The position numbers and the translations under genes are program-made. A model generated the notes under the pieces. That model was not told the DNA's origin. It made no database searches and worked only from the letters and a program-made list of their open reading frames with translations. From assembly GCF_044389085.1 (NCBI RefSeq), contig NZ_JBIRXP010000003.1, positions 496,001 to 560,000 on the forward strand: a DNA stretch of 64,000 nt, read 5' to 3'. How positions within the stretch are numbered: the stretch's first letter is position 1; each line of letters begins with the position of its first letter. Of this stretch, positions 1-8,838 are shown piece by piece. This stretch comes from Isoptericola sp044389085 (lineage in GTDB: Bacteria; Actinomycetota; Actinomycetes; Actinomycetales; Cellulomonadaceae).

Positions 1-797
1 CGTACGCCTTCTGGCTCAGCCTCCACACCAAGGGCATCGCGACCGGTGGCGAGAGCGTCTTCACCGGCGTGGCCAACTACGTGCGCGTGTTCACCGACGC
101 GGACTTCCTGTCCGGCATGGGGCGCGTGGCCCAGTTCGTGCTGGTCATGGTGCCGATCCAGATCGGCCTCGCCGTGGCGATCGCGCTGGTCCTGGACACG
201 CTGGCCACCCGGCTGTCGAAGGCCTCGCGGCTGCTCGTCTTCGTGCCGTACGCGATCCCGGCCGTGATCGGCGCGCTCATGTGGGGCTTCCTGTACAGCC
301 CGCGCTTCGGCCCGGCGAACGACATCTTCGGCGTCTTCGGCCTGGCCGCCCCCGACTTCCTCAGCCGCGACCTCGTGTTCGGCTCGCTGGTCAACATCGT
401 GACCTGGCAGTGGGTGGGCTACTACATGATCATCGTCTACGCGGCGCTGCGGGCGATCGACCCGTCGGTGTACGAGGCGGCCAAGCTCGACGGCGCCGGG
501 AACTGGGCGATCGCCTTCCGGATCAAGATCCCGATGATCGCGTCGTCGATGGTGATGATCGTCGTGTTCGCCCTCATCGGCACCCTGCAGTTCTTCACCG
601 AGCCGACGGTGCTGCGGTCGGTCGCGCAGGGCGCGATCCCCACCACCTACACCCCGAACATGTACGCGTACTCGATGGCGTTCTCCTACAGCCAGTTCAA
701 CTACGCCTCCACGATCGCGTTCGCGCTGGGGATCCTCGTGTTCATCGGGTCGTACGTCTTCCTGTACGCCACCCGCAAGCAGAGCGGACTGAAGTGA
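1..797 (+). CDS. Sugar ABC transporter permease (MalF type), 5' end missing
   Basis: Membrane-spanning permease of a carbohydrate ABC importer (binding-protein-dependent, CUT1 type). The reading frame is open from the left edge (codons begin at base 3), so the true start lies outside; 264 residues are visible. Several hydrophobic helices are evident, and the cytoplasmic EAA loop that docks the ATPase is seen as YEAAKLDGAGNWAIAF. Its stop overlaps the start of the next permease (ATGA), so the two are translationally coupled. The downstream GH127 enzyme suggests an arabinose-containing oligosaccharide as substrate; this is inference from context. No ATPase gene is present, as is common for CUT1 systems that use a shared MsiK/UgpC-type ATPase. 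Confidence 0.9.
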   Translation, partial: YAFWLSLHTKGIATGGESVFTGVANYVRVFTDADFLSGMGRVAQFVLVMVPIQIGLAVAIALVLDTLATRLSKASRLLVFVPYAIPAVIGALMWGFLYSPRFGPANDIFGVFGLAAPDFLSRDLVFGSLVNIVTWQWVGYYMIIVYAALRAIDPSVYEAAKLDGAGNWAIAFRIKIPMIASSMVMIVVFALIGTLQFFTEPTVLRSVAQGAIPTTYTPNMYAYSMAFSYSQFNYASTIAFALGILVFIGSYVFLYATRKQSGLK

Positions 798-1684
798 TGA
801 CGACCGTGACGACGCCGAAGACCAACTCGCGCCGGCCGGGGCAGCGCCGGATCGGCTCCCACCTGTTCCTCCTCCTCGCGGTGGCGTACTTCGTCGTGCC
901 GCTGTGGTGGCTCGTCGTCGGCTCCACCAAGTCGAACAGCGGCCTGTTCGTGGGGTCCGGCGGCGCCCTGTGGTTCAACGACGAGTTCGCGCTGTGGGAC
1001 AACCTGAAGCAGCTCTTCACGTACTCCGGGGGCATCTTCTGGACGTGGATGCGCAACTCGTTCGTGTACGCGATCGTCGGCGGCGTCGGGTCCACGGTGC
1101 TCGCCGTGCTGGCGGGGTACGCCCTGGCCAAGTACCGGTTCCGCGGGCGCAACCTCTACTTCTCCATGCTGCTCGGCTCGGTCATGGTGCCGCTGACGGC
1201 CCTGACGATCCCCACGTTCGTGCTGCTCAGCCAGCTCGGCATGATCAACACGATGTGGGCCGTGATCCTGCCGTCCCTGCTCAGCCCGATCGGCGTGTAC
1301 CTCGTGCGCGTGTACGCCGTCGACGCCATCCCGGACGAGATGCTCGACGCCGGGCGCGTCGACGGCGCGGGGGAGCTGCGGCTGTTCTTCCGGGTCGCGC
1401 TGCCGCTGCTGCGGCCGGCGTTCGTCACGGTCCTGCTGCTGACGACCGTCGCGACGTGGAACAACTTCTTCCTCCCGCTGGCGGTGCTGCGCGACCCGCA
1501 GCTGCTGCCCGTCACGGTGGGGATCAACCAGTGGCAGGCGCTGTCGAACGCGGGAGCGGGCGGCGAGCAGGTGTGGAACCTCATCACCACGGGGGCGCTC
1601 GTCTCGATCCTGCCGCTGATCGTGGCGTTCCTCGGCCTGCAGAAGTACTGGCAGGGCGGGCTGTCCCTCGGGTCGATCAAGTGA
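797..1684 (+). CDS. Sugar ABC transporter permease (MalG type)
   Basis: Second permease subunit of the same CUT1 importer, 295 residues, beginning MTTVTTPKTNSRR with a basic cytoplasmic N-terminus followed by a first helix near residues 20-40. About six hydrophobic segments and a MalG-like EAA loop (IPDEMLDAGRVDGAGE, roughly residues 175-190) are visible. The start ATG overlaps the upstream stop, and its own stop overlaps the GTG of the GH127 gene, so all three are in one operon. Substrate is not determinable from sequence; the operon partner suggests beta-L-arabinofuranosyl saccharides. Confidence 0.92.
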   Translation: MTTVTTPKTNSRRPGQRRIGSHLFLLLAVAYFVVPLWWLVVGSTKSNSGLFVGSGGALWFNDEFALWDNLKQLFTYSGGIFWTWMRNSFVYAIVGGVGSTVLAVLAGYALAKYRFRGRNLYFSMLLGSVMVPLTALTIPTFVLLSQLGMINTMWAVILPSLLSPIGVYLVRVYAVDAIPDEMLDAGRVDGAGELRLFFRVALPLLRPAFVTVLLLTTVATWNNFFLPLAVLRDPQLLPVTVGINQWQALSNAGAGGEQVWNLITTGALVSILPLIVAFLGLQKYWQGGLSLGSIK

Positions 1685-3720
1685 CCGCCACGGCGCCCGG
1701 GACGGGGGCCCGGCCCGGGCCGGTCGGCGGCACGCTCCCGTCCGCGCGCACCCGTCCGCTGCCCGCCGGGGCGGTCCGCCTCGGGCCGTCCGGGCTCCTG
1801 GGACGGTGGCAGCAGCGCAACGCCGCCGCCACCGTGCCGCACTGCCTCGGGGCGCTCGAGACGTCGGGGGCGCTGGACAACCTGCGCCGCCTGCTCGACC
1901 CTGCCGACCCCGAGCACCACGCCGGCCCGTACCGCGGCTTCAACTTCGCCGACTCGGACGTGCACAAGACGCTCGAGGCGATCGCCTGGGAGTCGGCGCG
2001 CTCCGGCGCGGCGCCGCACGAGGCGGAGGTGCGGCGCGTCGTCGACCTGCTGCGCCGGGTGCAGGGCCCGTCCGGCTACCTGGACTCGCACGTGCTCGGC
2101 TCCGACGGCACGGCCGGCACGGCGCCGTCCCCCGAGCCGTACGCCGACCTGCGGTGGGGGCACGAGCTGTACGTGCTCGGCCACCTGGTGCAGGCGGGCG
2201 TGGCACGGGCACGGGCGACCGGCCAGGACGACCTGCTCGACGTCGCGATGACGTGGGCCGACGACGTCGTGTCCCGGCTGGCCGCCGGCGAGGAGCTCGT
2301 GTGCGGGCACCCGGAGGTGGAGTCGGCCTTCGTCGAGCTGTTCCGCGAGACGGGCGACGCCGCGTACCTCGAGGCCGTACGGCGGATGCTCGAGCTGCGC
2401 GGGCACGGCCGGCTCGGCTCCGGCCCGTTCGAACCCGCCTATCACCAGGACGCGACCCCCGTGCGCGAGGCCACCGAGGTGGCGGGGCACGCGGTGCGCC
2501 AGCTCTACCTGCTGGCGGGCGTCGTCGACCTCTACCTGGAGACGGGGGAGGACGCGCTGCTCGCGGCGGCCGCACGGCAGTGGGACGACGTGCACGGGCG
2601 CCGCACCTACGTCACCGGCGGGATGGGCTCGCGGCACAAGGACGAGTCCTTCGGGGACCCGTTCGAGCTGCCGCCCGACCGCGCGTACGCCGAGTCGTGC
2701 GCCGGGGTGGCGAGCGTGCTGTGGGACTGGCGGATGCTCCTCGCCACGGGCGAGGCCAGGTACGCCGACTCCCTCGAGCACGCCCTGCTCAACGTGGTCG
2801 CGGCGGCGACCTCGACGGACGGCACGGCGTTCTTCTACTCCAACCCGCTGCAGGTGCGCACGGGGCACGACGGGGCGGACGAGTACCAGGCGTCCGGCCG
2901 GCGCGGCTGGTTCGCCTGCGCCTGCTGCCCGCCGAACCTGGCGCGCCTCGTCGCGTCGCTGCACACGATGGTCGCCACCCGGGACGGCGACGGCGCGCTC
3001 GTCGTGCACCTGTACGGCGACGCGGACCTCGAGGCCGACCTCGGCTCCGAGCTCGGGGCGGGCCCCGGGACCGGCGCGCCCCTGCGCCTGGCGATGCGGA
3101 CCGGCTACCCGTGGGACGGTGACGTCGTGCTCACGGCGGACGCGCCGTCGCCGGTGCCGCTCGCGCTGCGCCTGCCGGGCTGGGCCGACGCCGCGCGCAC
3201 CCGGCTGGACGTGGACGGCGTCGAGGTCGACGTCCCCACCGCGCTCGACGGCCGCGGCTACCTGCGCATCGGCGCGGGCGCGCGGGTCGTGCGCCTGAGC
3301 CTGCCGATGGAGCCCCGGGCGATCACCGCCCACCCCCACGTGGACGCCGTCCGCGGCTGCGTCGCCCTGGCCCGCGGGCCGGTGGTGCACTGCCTGGAGC
3401 AGGTCGACCATGCCGGGGTCGTCCTCGAGGACGTGGTGCTCGACGTCGCCGCCGGCCTCGAGGTGGGGCCGCCCGACGACACCCTCGGCGTGGGCGCGAC
3501 GCTGGTCGGCACCGGGCGTGCCACGCCGGCCGCCGGCACGCCGCTGTACCGCGACCGTGCCCGGGACGCCGCCGGCGGTGGCGTGGAGGGTGGCGTGGAG
3601 CTGCCTGTCCGGGCCGTGCCCTACGCTGTGTGGGGCAATCGAGGAGAGGGCCCGATGCGGGTCTGGATCCCGGTCGCGGCACCCCCGCGGCCCGGCGACC
3701 GACGGCGGTCGGGAAGGTGA
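1681..3720 (+). CDS. GH127 (DUF1680) beta-L-arabinofuranosidase-like enzyme
   Basis: 679-residue protein of glycoside hydrolase family 127, whose founding enzyme HypBA1 removes beta-L-arabinofuranose from arabino-oligosaccharides such as those on plant hydroxyproline-rich glycoproteins. Known Zn/catalytic elements are visible: an ESCA motif (Glu and Cys of the Zn site, about residues 339-342) and ACACCPPNLARL (paired Cys including the nucleophile, about residues 417-428). No signal peptide is seen, so it should act in the cytoplasm on imported sugar. Start GTG overlaps the preceding stop (GTGA), which fixes the start. Followed after 5 nt by a LacI regulator. Confidence 0.9.
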   Translation: MTATAPGTGARPGPVGGTLPSARTRPLPAGAVRLGPSGLLGRWQQRNAAATVPHCLGALETSGALDNLRRLLDPADPEHHAGPYRGFNFADSDVHKTLEAIAWESARSGAAPHEAEVRRVVDLLRRVQGPSGYLDSHVLGSDGTAGTAPSPEPYADLRWGHELYVLGHLVQAGVARARATGQDDLLDVAMTWADDVVSRLAAGEELVCGHPEVESAFVELFRETGDAAYLEAVRRMLELRGHGRLGSGPFEPAYHQDATPVREATEVAGHAVRQLYLLAGVVDLYLETGEDALLAAAARQWDDVHGRRTYVTGGMGSRHKDESFGDPFELPPDRAYAESCAGVASVLWDWRMLLATGEARYADSLEHALLNVVAAATSTDGTAFFYSNPLQVRTGHDGADEYQASGRRGWFACACCPPNLARLVASLHTMVATRDGDGALVVHLYGDADLEADLGSELGAGPGTGAPLRLAMRTGYPWDGDVVLTADAPSPVPLALRLPGWADAARTRLDVDGVEVDVPTALDGRGYLRIGAGARVVRLSLPMEPRAITAHPHVDAVRGCVALARGPVVHCLEQVDHAGVVLEDVVLDVAAGLEVGPPDDTLGVGATLVGTGRATPAAGTPLYRDRARDAAGGGVEGGVELPVRAVPYAVWGNRGEGPMRVWIPVAAPPRPGDRRRSGR

Positions 3721-3725
3721 GCGGC

Positions 3726-4814
3726 ATGCGTGTGACCATGCACGACGTGGCCCAGCGGGCCGGCGTGTCGATCAAGACGGTGTCGAACGTCGTCAACGGG
3801 TACCCGCACATCCGGCCGGAGACGCGCGAGCGCGTCGAGGAGGCCATCGAGCACCTCGGCTACCGGCTCAACACCACGGCCCGCAACCTGCGCACGCAGC
3901 GCACGGACATGATCACGCTGGCCGTGCCGGAGCTCCGGCTCCCGTACTTCGCCGAGCTCGCGGACTCCGTCATCCGCTCGGCGGAGGAGCAGGGCCTCAC
4001 GGTGCTCATCGAGCAGACCGGCGCGGTCCGCGACCGCGAGATCGAGCTGCTCGACGGCCGACGGCGTCACCTCACGGACGGCGTGATCTTCTCGCCGCTG
4101 GCGCTCGGCCAGGACGACGTCGCGCTCTTCGCGGTCGACTTCCCGCTGGTGGTGCTGGGCGAGCGGGTCTTCGACGCCCCCGCCGACCACGTCACGATGA
4201 ACAACGTGGCCGCGGCCCGCGCGGCCACGCTGCACCTGGCGTCGCTGGGCCGCAGGCGGATCGCCGTCCTCGGCGCGCACGAGGGCGAGCTGGTCGGCTC
4301 GGCGGCGCTCCGCACCGAGGGCTACCGCCAGGGCCTGGAGGCGGCCGGCCTGCCGTACGACCCGGCGCTCGTGGCCGAGGCGGGGCTGTGGCACCGCTCG
4401 ACCGGGTCCGAGTCGATGGGCCGCCTGCTCGACTCGGGCGTCGAGCTGGACGCCGTCTTCGCCCTCAACGACGCGATGGCCCTCGGCGCGCTCCACGCGC
4501 TGCACGCCCGCCGGATCGAGGTCCCGGGCGACGTCGCGCTGATCGGTTTCGACGACGTCGACGACGTGCGGTACTCCGTGCCGACCATCAGCTCCGTCGA
4601 CCCTGGTCGCGAGCAGATCGCGCGCACCGCGGTGGACCTGCTCGTCGAGCGGATCGCCGGGGGCGACGGGCGGCCGTACCGCCGTGTGGTCCCCGACTCC
4701 CGGGTGGTCGGCCGCGAGTCCACCGGCGACGCGCCGGAGGGTCGGGAGAAGGTGGTCGCCGTCCAGGGCGGCGGCAACGAGGAGATCCTGCCGCCGGTCA
4801 GCGCGACGGCGTGA
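3726..4814 (+). CDS. LacI family transcriptional regulator
   Basis: 362-residue DNA-binding repressor with sugar-binding effector domain. The N-terminal helix-turn-helix is clear (MHDVAQRAGVSIKTVSNVVN, from residue 5), followed by the hinge and a periplasmic-binding-protein-like core, ending in the family's GFDDVDDVRYSVPTISSVDP region. It lies 5 nt after the GH127 stop in the same operon, so it most likely senses an imported arabinoside and controls both flanking transport operons. Candidate operators sit at the promoter of the leftward operon (10253-10273 and 10332-10352). The C-terminus extends about 25 residues beyond the core and overlaps the convergent DUF624 gene by 17 bp. Confidence 0.93.
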   Translation: MRVTMHDVAQRAGVSIKTVSNVVNGYPHIRPETRERVEEAIEHLGYRLNTTARNLRTQRTDMITLAVPELRLPYFAELADSVIRSAEEQGLTVLIEQTGAVRDREIELLDGRRRHLTDGVIFSPLALGQDDVALFAVDFPLVVLGERVFDAPADHVTMNNVAAARAATLHLASLGRRRIAVLGAHEGELVGSAALRTEGYRQGLEAAGLPYDPALVAEAGLWHRSTGSESMGRLLDSGVELDAVFALNDAMALGALHALHARRIEVPGDVALIGFDDVDDVRYSVPTISSVDPGREQIARTAVDLLVERIAGGDGRPYRRVVPDSRVVGRESTGDAPEGREKVVAVQGGGNEEILPPVSATA

Positions 4815-5469
4815 TCTGGGCGTCGATCCGCTCGAGGCGGTCGGTCGCGAGGCGGCCGGTCGCCCACAGCCAGAACCCGGGGCCCACGAGGACGGCCAGC
4901 AGGGGGAGCACCCAGGCCGCGGCGAGCAGGGCTGCCGTCACGACCAGCACCGCGAGCGACGTCGCCGGGGCGAGCAGGGGGAGCAGCAGCAGGAGCCGCC
5001 ACGTGGCGGCGGCCCCGCTCGCGTAGCGGGTCACGACCGCCGGCCAGCAGGCGAGCACGACGGCGCCCCACGCGCCGACGACGAGGAGGCCGCCCGTGAG
5101 CAGGGCGCGCGCCGGCCCGTCGAGCAGCCCGAGCGCCACGCCGTCGAGCCACAGCAGGACGGCGACGACCCACACGGGCGCGAAGAGCGCCGCGGACCGC
5201 CCGAAGCCGTCGCGCCAGGCGCCCCAGAACGTGCGCCAGGGCGTGGGCTCCGCGGTCATCCGCGCGGCGACGACGCCGCCGGCGCGCAGCGCCGGACCGA
5301 GGCCGAGCAGCACGCCACCGGCGAGGGTGCCGAGCACGACCATGACGGTGACCTCGACCAGGAGCGTCACCCAGCGCAGCGCCAGCATGACCCCGCCCGC
5401 CCAGCCGGGCACCTCCGCCTCGGCGACGGAGGTGCGCGCGGCCGTGCGGTCCGGTGCGGGGGCCGTCAC
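4798..5469 (-). CDS. YesL-like DUF624 membrane protein
   Basis: 223-residue protein with four to five hydrophobic segments, for example VTLLVEVTVMVVLGTLAGGV near residue 35, and the WRTFWGAWRDGF stretch characteristic of DUF624/YesL proteins. YesL-like proteins are commonly encoded at the end of plant-polysaccharide ABC transporter operons, but their role is unknown. The GTG start overlaps the GH43 stop (GTGA), placing it last in the leftward binding-protein/permease/GH43 operon. An auxiliary role in transport or its regulation is inference. Confidence 0.8.
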   Translation of the reverse strand: MTAPAPDRTAARTSVAEAEVPGWAGGVMLALRWVTLLVEVTVMVVLGTLAGGVLLGLGPALRAGGVVAARMTAEPTPWRTFWGAWRDGFGRSAALFAPVWVVAVLLWLDGVALGLLDGPARALLTGGLLVVGAWGAVVLACWPAVVTRYASGAAATWRLLLLLPLLAPATSLAVLVVTAALLAAAWVLPLLAVLVGPGFWLWATGRLATDRLERIDAQITPSR

Positions 5470-6863
5470 GGGAGCCTCGTGGCGAGGGTGACGCGGCCGG
5501 CGTCGTCCAGGGACTCGAGGCACAGCGTGGCGCGGTCGCGCACGGCGTCCCACGCGGGGTGCACGACGGCGGTCACGGCCGCGCCGTCGGGGGCGGTCCA
5601 GGCGAAGCGGCCGCCGCCCAGCGCCCGCACCTGCTCGCGGGCGTCGAGCGGGGCGACGACGCCGTCCTGCACGCCCGTCGGGTCGGTGCCCGGCGTCAGG
5701 ACCTCCCACGTGCCGTCCAGGACGGCGGGGTCGGCGGGCCAGAGCGACACGTCGTCCACCTCGCGCCCGGCGCCGGACCACGGCTGCGGCGCGACGAGCG
5801 GCCACCCGTCGTGCGTCCACACGAGGCGCCGCAGCTGGAGCCGGTGCTCGGTGGGGGCGTCGGCGTCGCGCACGTGGTGCACCAGGAGCTGGCGCACGTG
5901 CGAGCCGGTCTCGGGCGCCGCGGCGGGCACCCGCTCGGTGAGCACCGAGGCGTGGCCCGGGGCGAGGACGCCAGGCCCGCCGCCGAGCCGGTGCCCCGAC
6001 AGGACGGGCACGCCCACCGACCACGGGTCGGCGTCGATGTCGGTCATCAGCAGGCCGCGACGGTCGTGGAACGGGCCGGTGACGGCGTCCCCCACGGCGG
6101 CTCGCAGGTGGTAGCTGTTGCCGAGGGAGTCGTAGGAGACGAGCAGCGCCCAGCCGCCGCCGGGGCGGGGGAGCACGAACGCCCCCTCGACCGCGCCGTC
6201 GGCGGCCCGGGCCCGGCGCGCCAGGAGACGGCCCGGCGCGGTGTGCAGCTCGCCGGGCGCCGGGGCGAACCCGTCGGCCACGAGCCCCGTGCCGGCGTCG
6301 AGCGGGAGCACGTGGATGCCGCTGAAGAACGACCCGTACACGAGCCACTGCGACCCGTCCGGCTCCGTCACGACGTTGGCGTCGATGGCGTTGGGGTGGC
6401 CGAGCCCCACGGGCGGGTCGGCGTGGTCGCTCGCCACGACGATCCCGCGGTCGGCCCACGGGCCGCCGGGGTGCGGCGCCTCCGCGAGCCCGATGGCCGA
6501 GCGGCGCGACCCGAACGTCGACGCCGAGTAGTACATCCGCCACGTGGTTCCGGCCGGGGTCTCGACGCGCACCACCTCCGGCGCCCAGAGGCCCTCGGCC
6601 CCGGACCAGGCCGCCGCCGGTGCGGGCACGCCGGGCAGCGCCCAGCCGTGGACCTCCCACGTCACGAGGTCGGCGGAGCGGCGCACCTGCACGCCCCCGC
6701 GCACGGGGCCGTCCGACCGCGCGTCCGTGGAGAAGAGCCAGTAGGTGCCGTCGTCGTCGCGCACCGCGGTGGGGTCGTGCACGTGGCGGCCGCCCCAGGC
6801 GGCCGTGTCCACCTGCGCGGGCGCCGGCACGTCGGGGACGGTGCGTGCCGTCGTGTCCGTCAT
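5466..6863 (-). CDS. GH43 family arabinanase/arabinosidase-like enzyme
   Basis: 465-residue five-bladed beta-propeller glycoside hydrolase of family 43. Motifs in order: GGRHVHDPTAVRDDDGTYWL near residue 25 (catalytic base Asp in HDP), GLWAPEVVRV near residue 80, NAIDANVVTEPDGSQWL followed by YGSFFSG near residue 150 (a pattern typical of endo-1,5-alpha-L-arabinanase-like subfamilies), and VEGAFVL near residue 210 (candidate general acid Glu). No signal peptide is present, so it probably trims imported arabino-oligosaccharides. ATG lies 2 nt after the stop of the permease upstream. Exact linkage specificity cannot be called; an exo-acting arabinofuranosidase is the alternative. Confidence 0.85.
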   Translation of the reverse strand: MTDTTARTVPDVPAPAQVDTAAWGGRHVHDPTAVRDDDGTYWLFSTDARSDGPVRGGVQVRRSADLVTWEVHGWALPGVPAPAAAWSGAEGLWAPEVVRVETPAGTTWRMYYSASTFGSRRSAIGLAEAPHPGGPWADRGIVVASDHADPPVGLGHPNAIDANVVTEPDGSQWLVYGSFFSGIHVLPLDAGTGLVADGFAPAPGELHTAPGRLLARRARAADGAVEGAFVLPRPGGGWALLVSYDSLGNSYHLRAAVGDAVTGPFHDRRGLLMTDIDADPWSVGVPVLSGHRLGGGPGVLAPGHASVLTERVPAAAPETGSHVRQLLVHHVRDADAPTEHRLQLRRLVWTHDGWPLVAPQPWSGAGREVDDVSLWPADPAVLDGTWEVLTPGTDPTGVQDGVVAPLDAREQVRALGGGRFAWTAPDGAAVTAVVHPAWDAVRDRATLCLESLDDAGRVTLATRLP

Positions 6864-6865
6864 CG

Positions 6866-7741
6866 TCAGCCCTTCGTGCCGGTGAGCGCGACGGACTCGA
6901 TGATCTGTCGCTGGAAGATCAGGAAGACCACGAGGATGGGCAGCAGCGCCACCACGGAGGCCGCCATGATGAGCGGGTAGTCGCGCTGCGTCGCGTACTG
7001 GACGTTCATGTTGGCGATGACCACCTGGAGGGTCTGCCGCTCGGGCGTGTTCAGGTAGAGGATCGGCGCCAGGTAGTCGTTCCAGACCGCCATGAACCAG
7101 AGGATGAACTGCGCCGCGACGGCGGGGCGGATGATCGGCATGATCATGCGCCAGAAGATCTGCCAGTGGGACGCGCCGTCGATCTTGGCCGCCTCGACGA
7201 GCGAGTCGGGCACGCTCGACAGGTACTGGCGCAGGAAGAAGATCATCACGATGTTGCCGAAGACCGCCGGGACGATGAGCGGCAGCAGCGTGTCGACCCA
7301 GCCGATCTTCGAGAACATGACGAACTGCGGGATCATCAGCGTCGGGAAGGGGATCATGATCCCCGACAGCAGCCCGATGAAGATCGCGTTCTTGAACGGC
7401 ATGCGCATCTTGGCCAGGGCGAACGCGGCCAGGGCGCAGGTGAACGTCCCGACCACCGTGACGCTGAGCGAGACGACCAGGCTGTTGCGGATGCCGTCGA
7501 GCACGTACGAGTCGGTCCACATCCGCACGTAGGTGTCCCACTGGGGCACCTCGGGGATCCAGACGGGCGGCAGGGCGAAGACCTCGAGCTTCGTCTTCAG
7601 GGACGTGGAGAACATCCACACCAGGGGCGCGATCATGAAGATCGCGCCGGCGGCGAGGACGATCCAGACGGCGGTGTCGGTGAGCCGCGAGCGTGCCTTG
7701 CGGCCGAGGTGATGGGCGGCCGGGGCCGTGGTGGTGGTCAT
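6866..7741 (-). CDS. Sugar ABC transporter permease (MalG type)
   Basis: 291-residue permease of the second CUT1 importer in the window. The N-terminus MTTTTAPAAHHLGRKARSRL is basic, then about six helices follow; the EAA loop reads LVEAAKIDGASHWQIFWRM. It lies 15 nt downstream of the MalF-type gene and 2 nt before GH43, so it belongs to the leftward operon of binding protein, two permeases, GH43 and DUF624. Together with the rightward permease pair this gives two separate importers converging on one regulator. Substrate is inferred to be an arabino-oligosaccharide. Confidence 0.92.
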   Translation of the reverse strand: MTTTTAPAAHHLGRKARSRLTDTAVWIVLAAGAIFMIAPLVWMFSTSLKTKLEVFALPPVWIPEVPQWDTYVRMWTDSYVLDGIRNSLVVSLSVTVVGTFTCALAAFALAKMRMPFKNAIFIGLLSGIMIPFPTLMIPQFVMFSKIGWVDTLLPLIVPAVFGNIVMIFFLRQYLSSVPDSLVEAAKIDGASHWQIFWRMIMPIIRPAVAAQFILWFMAVWNDYLAPILYLNTPERQTLQVVIANMNVQYATQRDYPLIMAASVVALLPILVVFLIFQRQIIESVALTGTKG

Positions 7742-7756
7742 GGGAGTCTCCGGGCC

Positions 7757-8722
7757 TCAGTCGATCGCGAAGCTGTTGCGCTTGTTCAGGCGGAACTGGA
7801 TGAGCGTGATGATGAGGATGAGGACCCCGAGCACGATCGCCGCCGCCGTCGCATAGCCCATCTGGCGGTACTGGAAGGCCTGCTTCCAGATGTAGAAGAC
7901 GGCCGACGCCGTGGAGTACTCGGGCCCGCCCGTCGGCGTCATGATGTTGATCTCGGTGAAGATCATCGCGCCGGCGATCACCTGCGTGACCACGAGGAAG
8001 AACGTCACCGGGCGCACCATCGGCAGCGTGATCGCGCGGAACTGGCGCCACGCGCCGGCGCCGTCGAGCGCCGTCGCCTCGTACAGGGACCGCGGCACCG
8101 ACTGGATCGCGGCCAGGTAGAGCAGCATCGAGTACCCGAGGCCCTTCCAGACCGCCATGAGGATGATCGCGGGCTTGGCCCAGGTCGTGTCGGCCAGCCA
8201 GTTGGGTCCGTCGATGCCGAAGAACCCGAGGAACTGGTTCACCAGGCCGAAGTCGCCGTTGTAGGCCCACTGCCACAGGATCGCGACCGCGGCGATCGAC
8301 GAGATCACCGGGATGTAGTAGATCGTGCGGAAGGCGGTGAGCCCGATGATCTTGCGGTTCATGGCGATGGCCAGCGCGAGGGAGATCGCGAGGCCGATCG
8401 GGATGCCGATCATGTAGAAGAACGTGTTGAAGAGCGCCTGGTGGAAGCGCTCGTCGCTCAGCAGGGCGACGTAGTTGTCGAGGCCGATGAACTGCATCGG
8501 CCCCAGGCCGTTCCACCTGGTCAGCGACGCGTACAGCGCGAACAGCGTCGGGTACAGGACGAACATCAGGTAGCCGAGCACGGGCGCGGCGACGAACAGC
8601 AGCGCCCATCTCTTCTCGATGCGGTGGAGCCGCGAGGTCCCGCCGCGTGGGGGCGGCGCGAGGTCGGGGCCCGGCGCCGCGGGGAGGGTGCCGGTCTGCG
8701 CCGGCGTGGCGGTGGACGTCAT
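7757..8722 (-). CDS. Sugar ABC transporter permease (MalF type)
   Basis: 321-residue permease with a Pro-rich cytoplasmic leader and helices starting at about residue 40 (WALLFVAAPVLGYLMFVLYP). The EAA loop is SLYEATALDGAGAWRQFRAI near residue 190. The ATG at 8720-8722 was chosen because an AAGGAG ribosome binding site lies 7 nt upstream; a longer frame upstream lacks one. A stable hairpin (8758-8791) separates it from the binding-protein gene, probably lowering permease expression relative to the binding protein. Confidence 0.92.
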   Translation of the reverse strand: MTSTATPAQTGTLPAAPGPDLAPPPRGGTSRLHRIEKRWALLFVAAPVLGYLMFVLYPTLFALYASLTRWNGLGPMQFIGLDNYVALLSDERFHQALFNTFFYMIGIPIGLAISLALAIAMNRKIIGLTAFRTIYYIPVISSIAAVAILWQWAYNGDFGLVNQFLGFFGIDGPNWLADTTWAKPAIILMAVWKGLGYSMLLYLAAIQSVPRSLYEATALDGAGAWRQFRAITLPMVRPVTFFLVVTQVIAGAMIFTEINIMTPTGGPEYSTASAVFYIWKQAFQYRQMGYATAAAIVLGVLILIITLIQFRLNKRNSFAID

Positions 8723-8757
8723 CGCAGACTCCTTCGTCCAGGAACGTGCGGGGGCGG

Positions 8758-8791
8758 GCGGTGCGGCCGCCCAGGAGGGTGGCCGCACCGC
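8758..8791 (-). terminator. Intercistronic stem-loop between binding protein and permeases
   Basis: Perfect 11-bp inverted repeat (GCGGTGCGGCC at 8758-8768 with GGCCGCACCGC at 8781-8791) with a 12-nt loop and no T tract. It sits between the solute-binding protein stop and the first permease start, the position where partial terminators or mRNA-stabilising hairpins are usually found in such operons. Its function is inferred from position. Confidence 0.55.
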
Positions 8792-8838
8792 GCCAGGGGG
8801 CAGGGGAGGGGGTCAGGCCCGCGCGCGGACCTGGTGCG

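Noticed and set aside
1156..3411. A 751-codon minus-strand frame across the GH127 gene
   Set aside because: It is the antisense shadow of a GC-rich coding region; the plus strand has family motifs throughout and the minus product is Arg/His/Gly/Val-rich with no recognisable domain.
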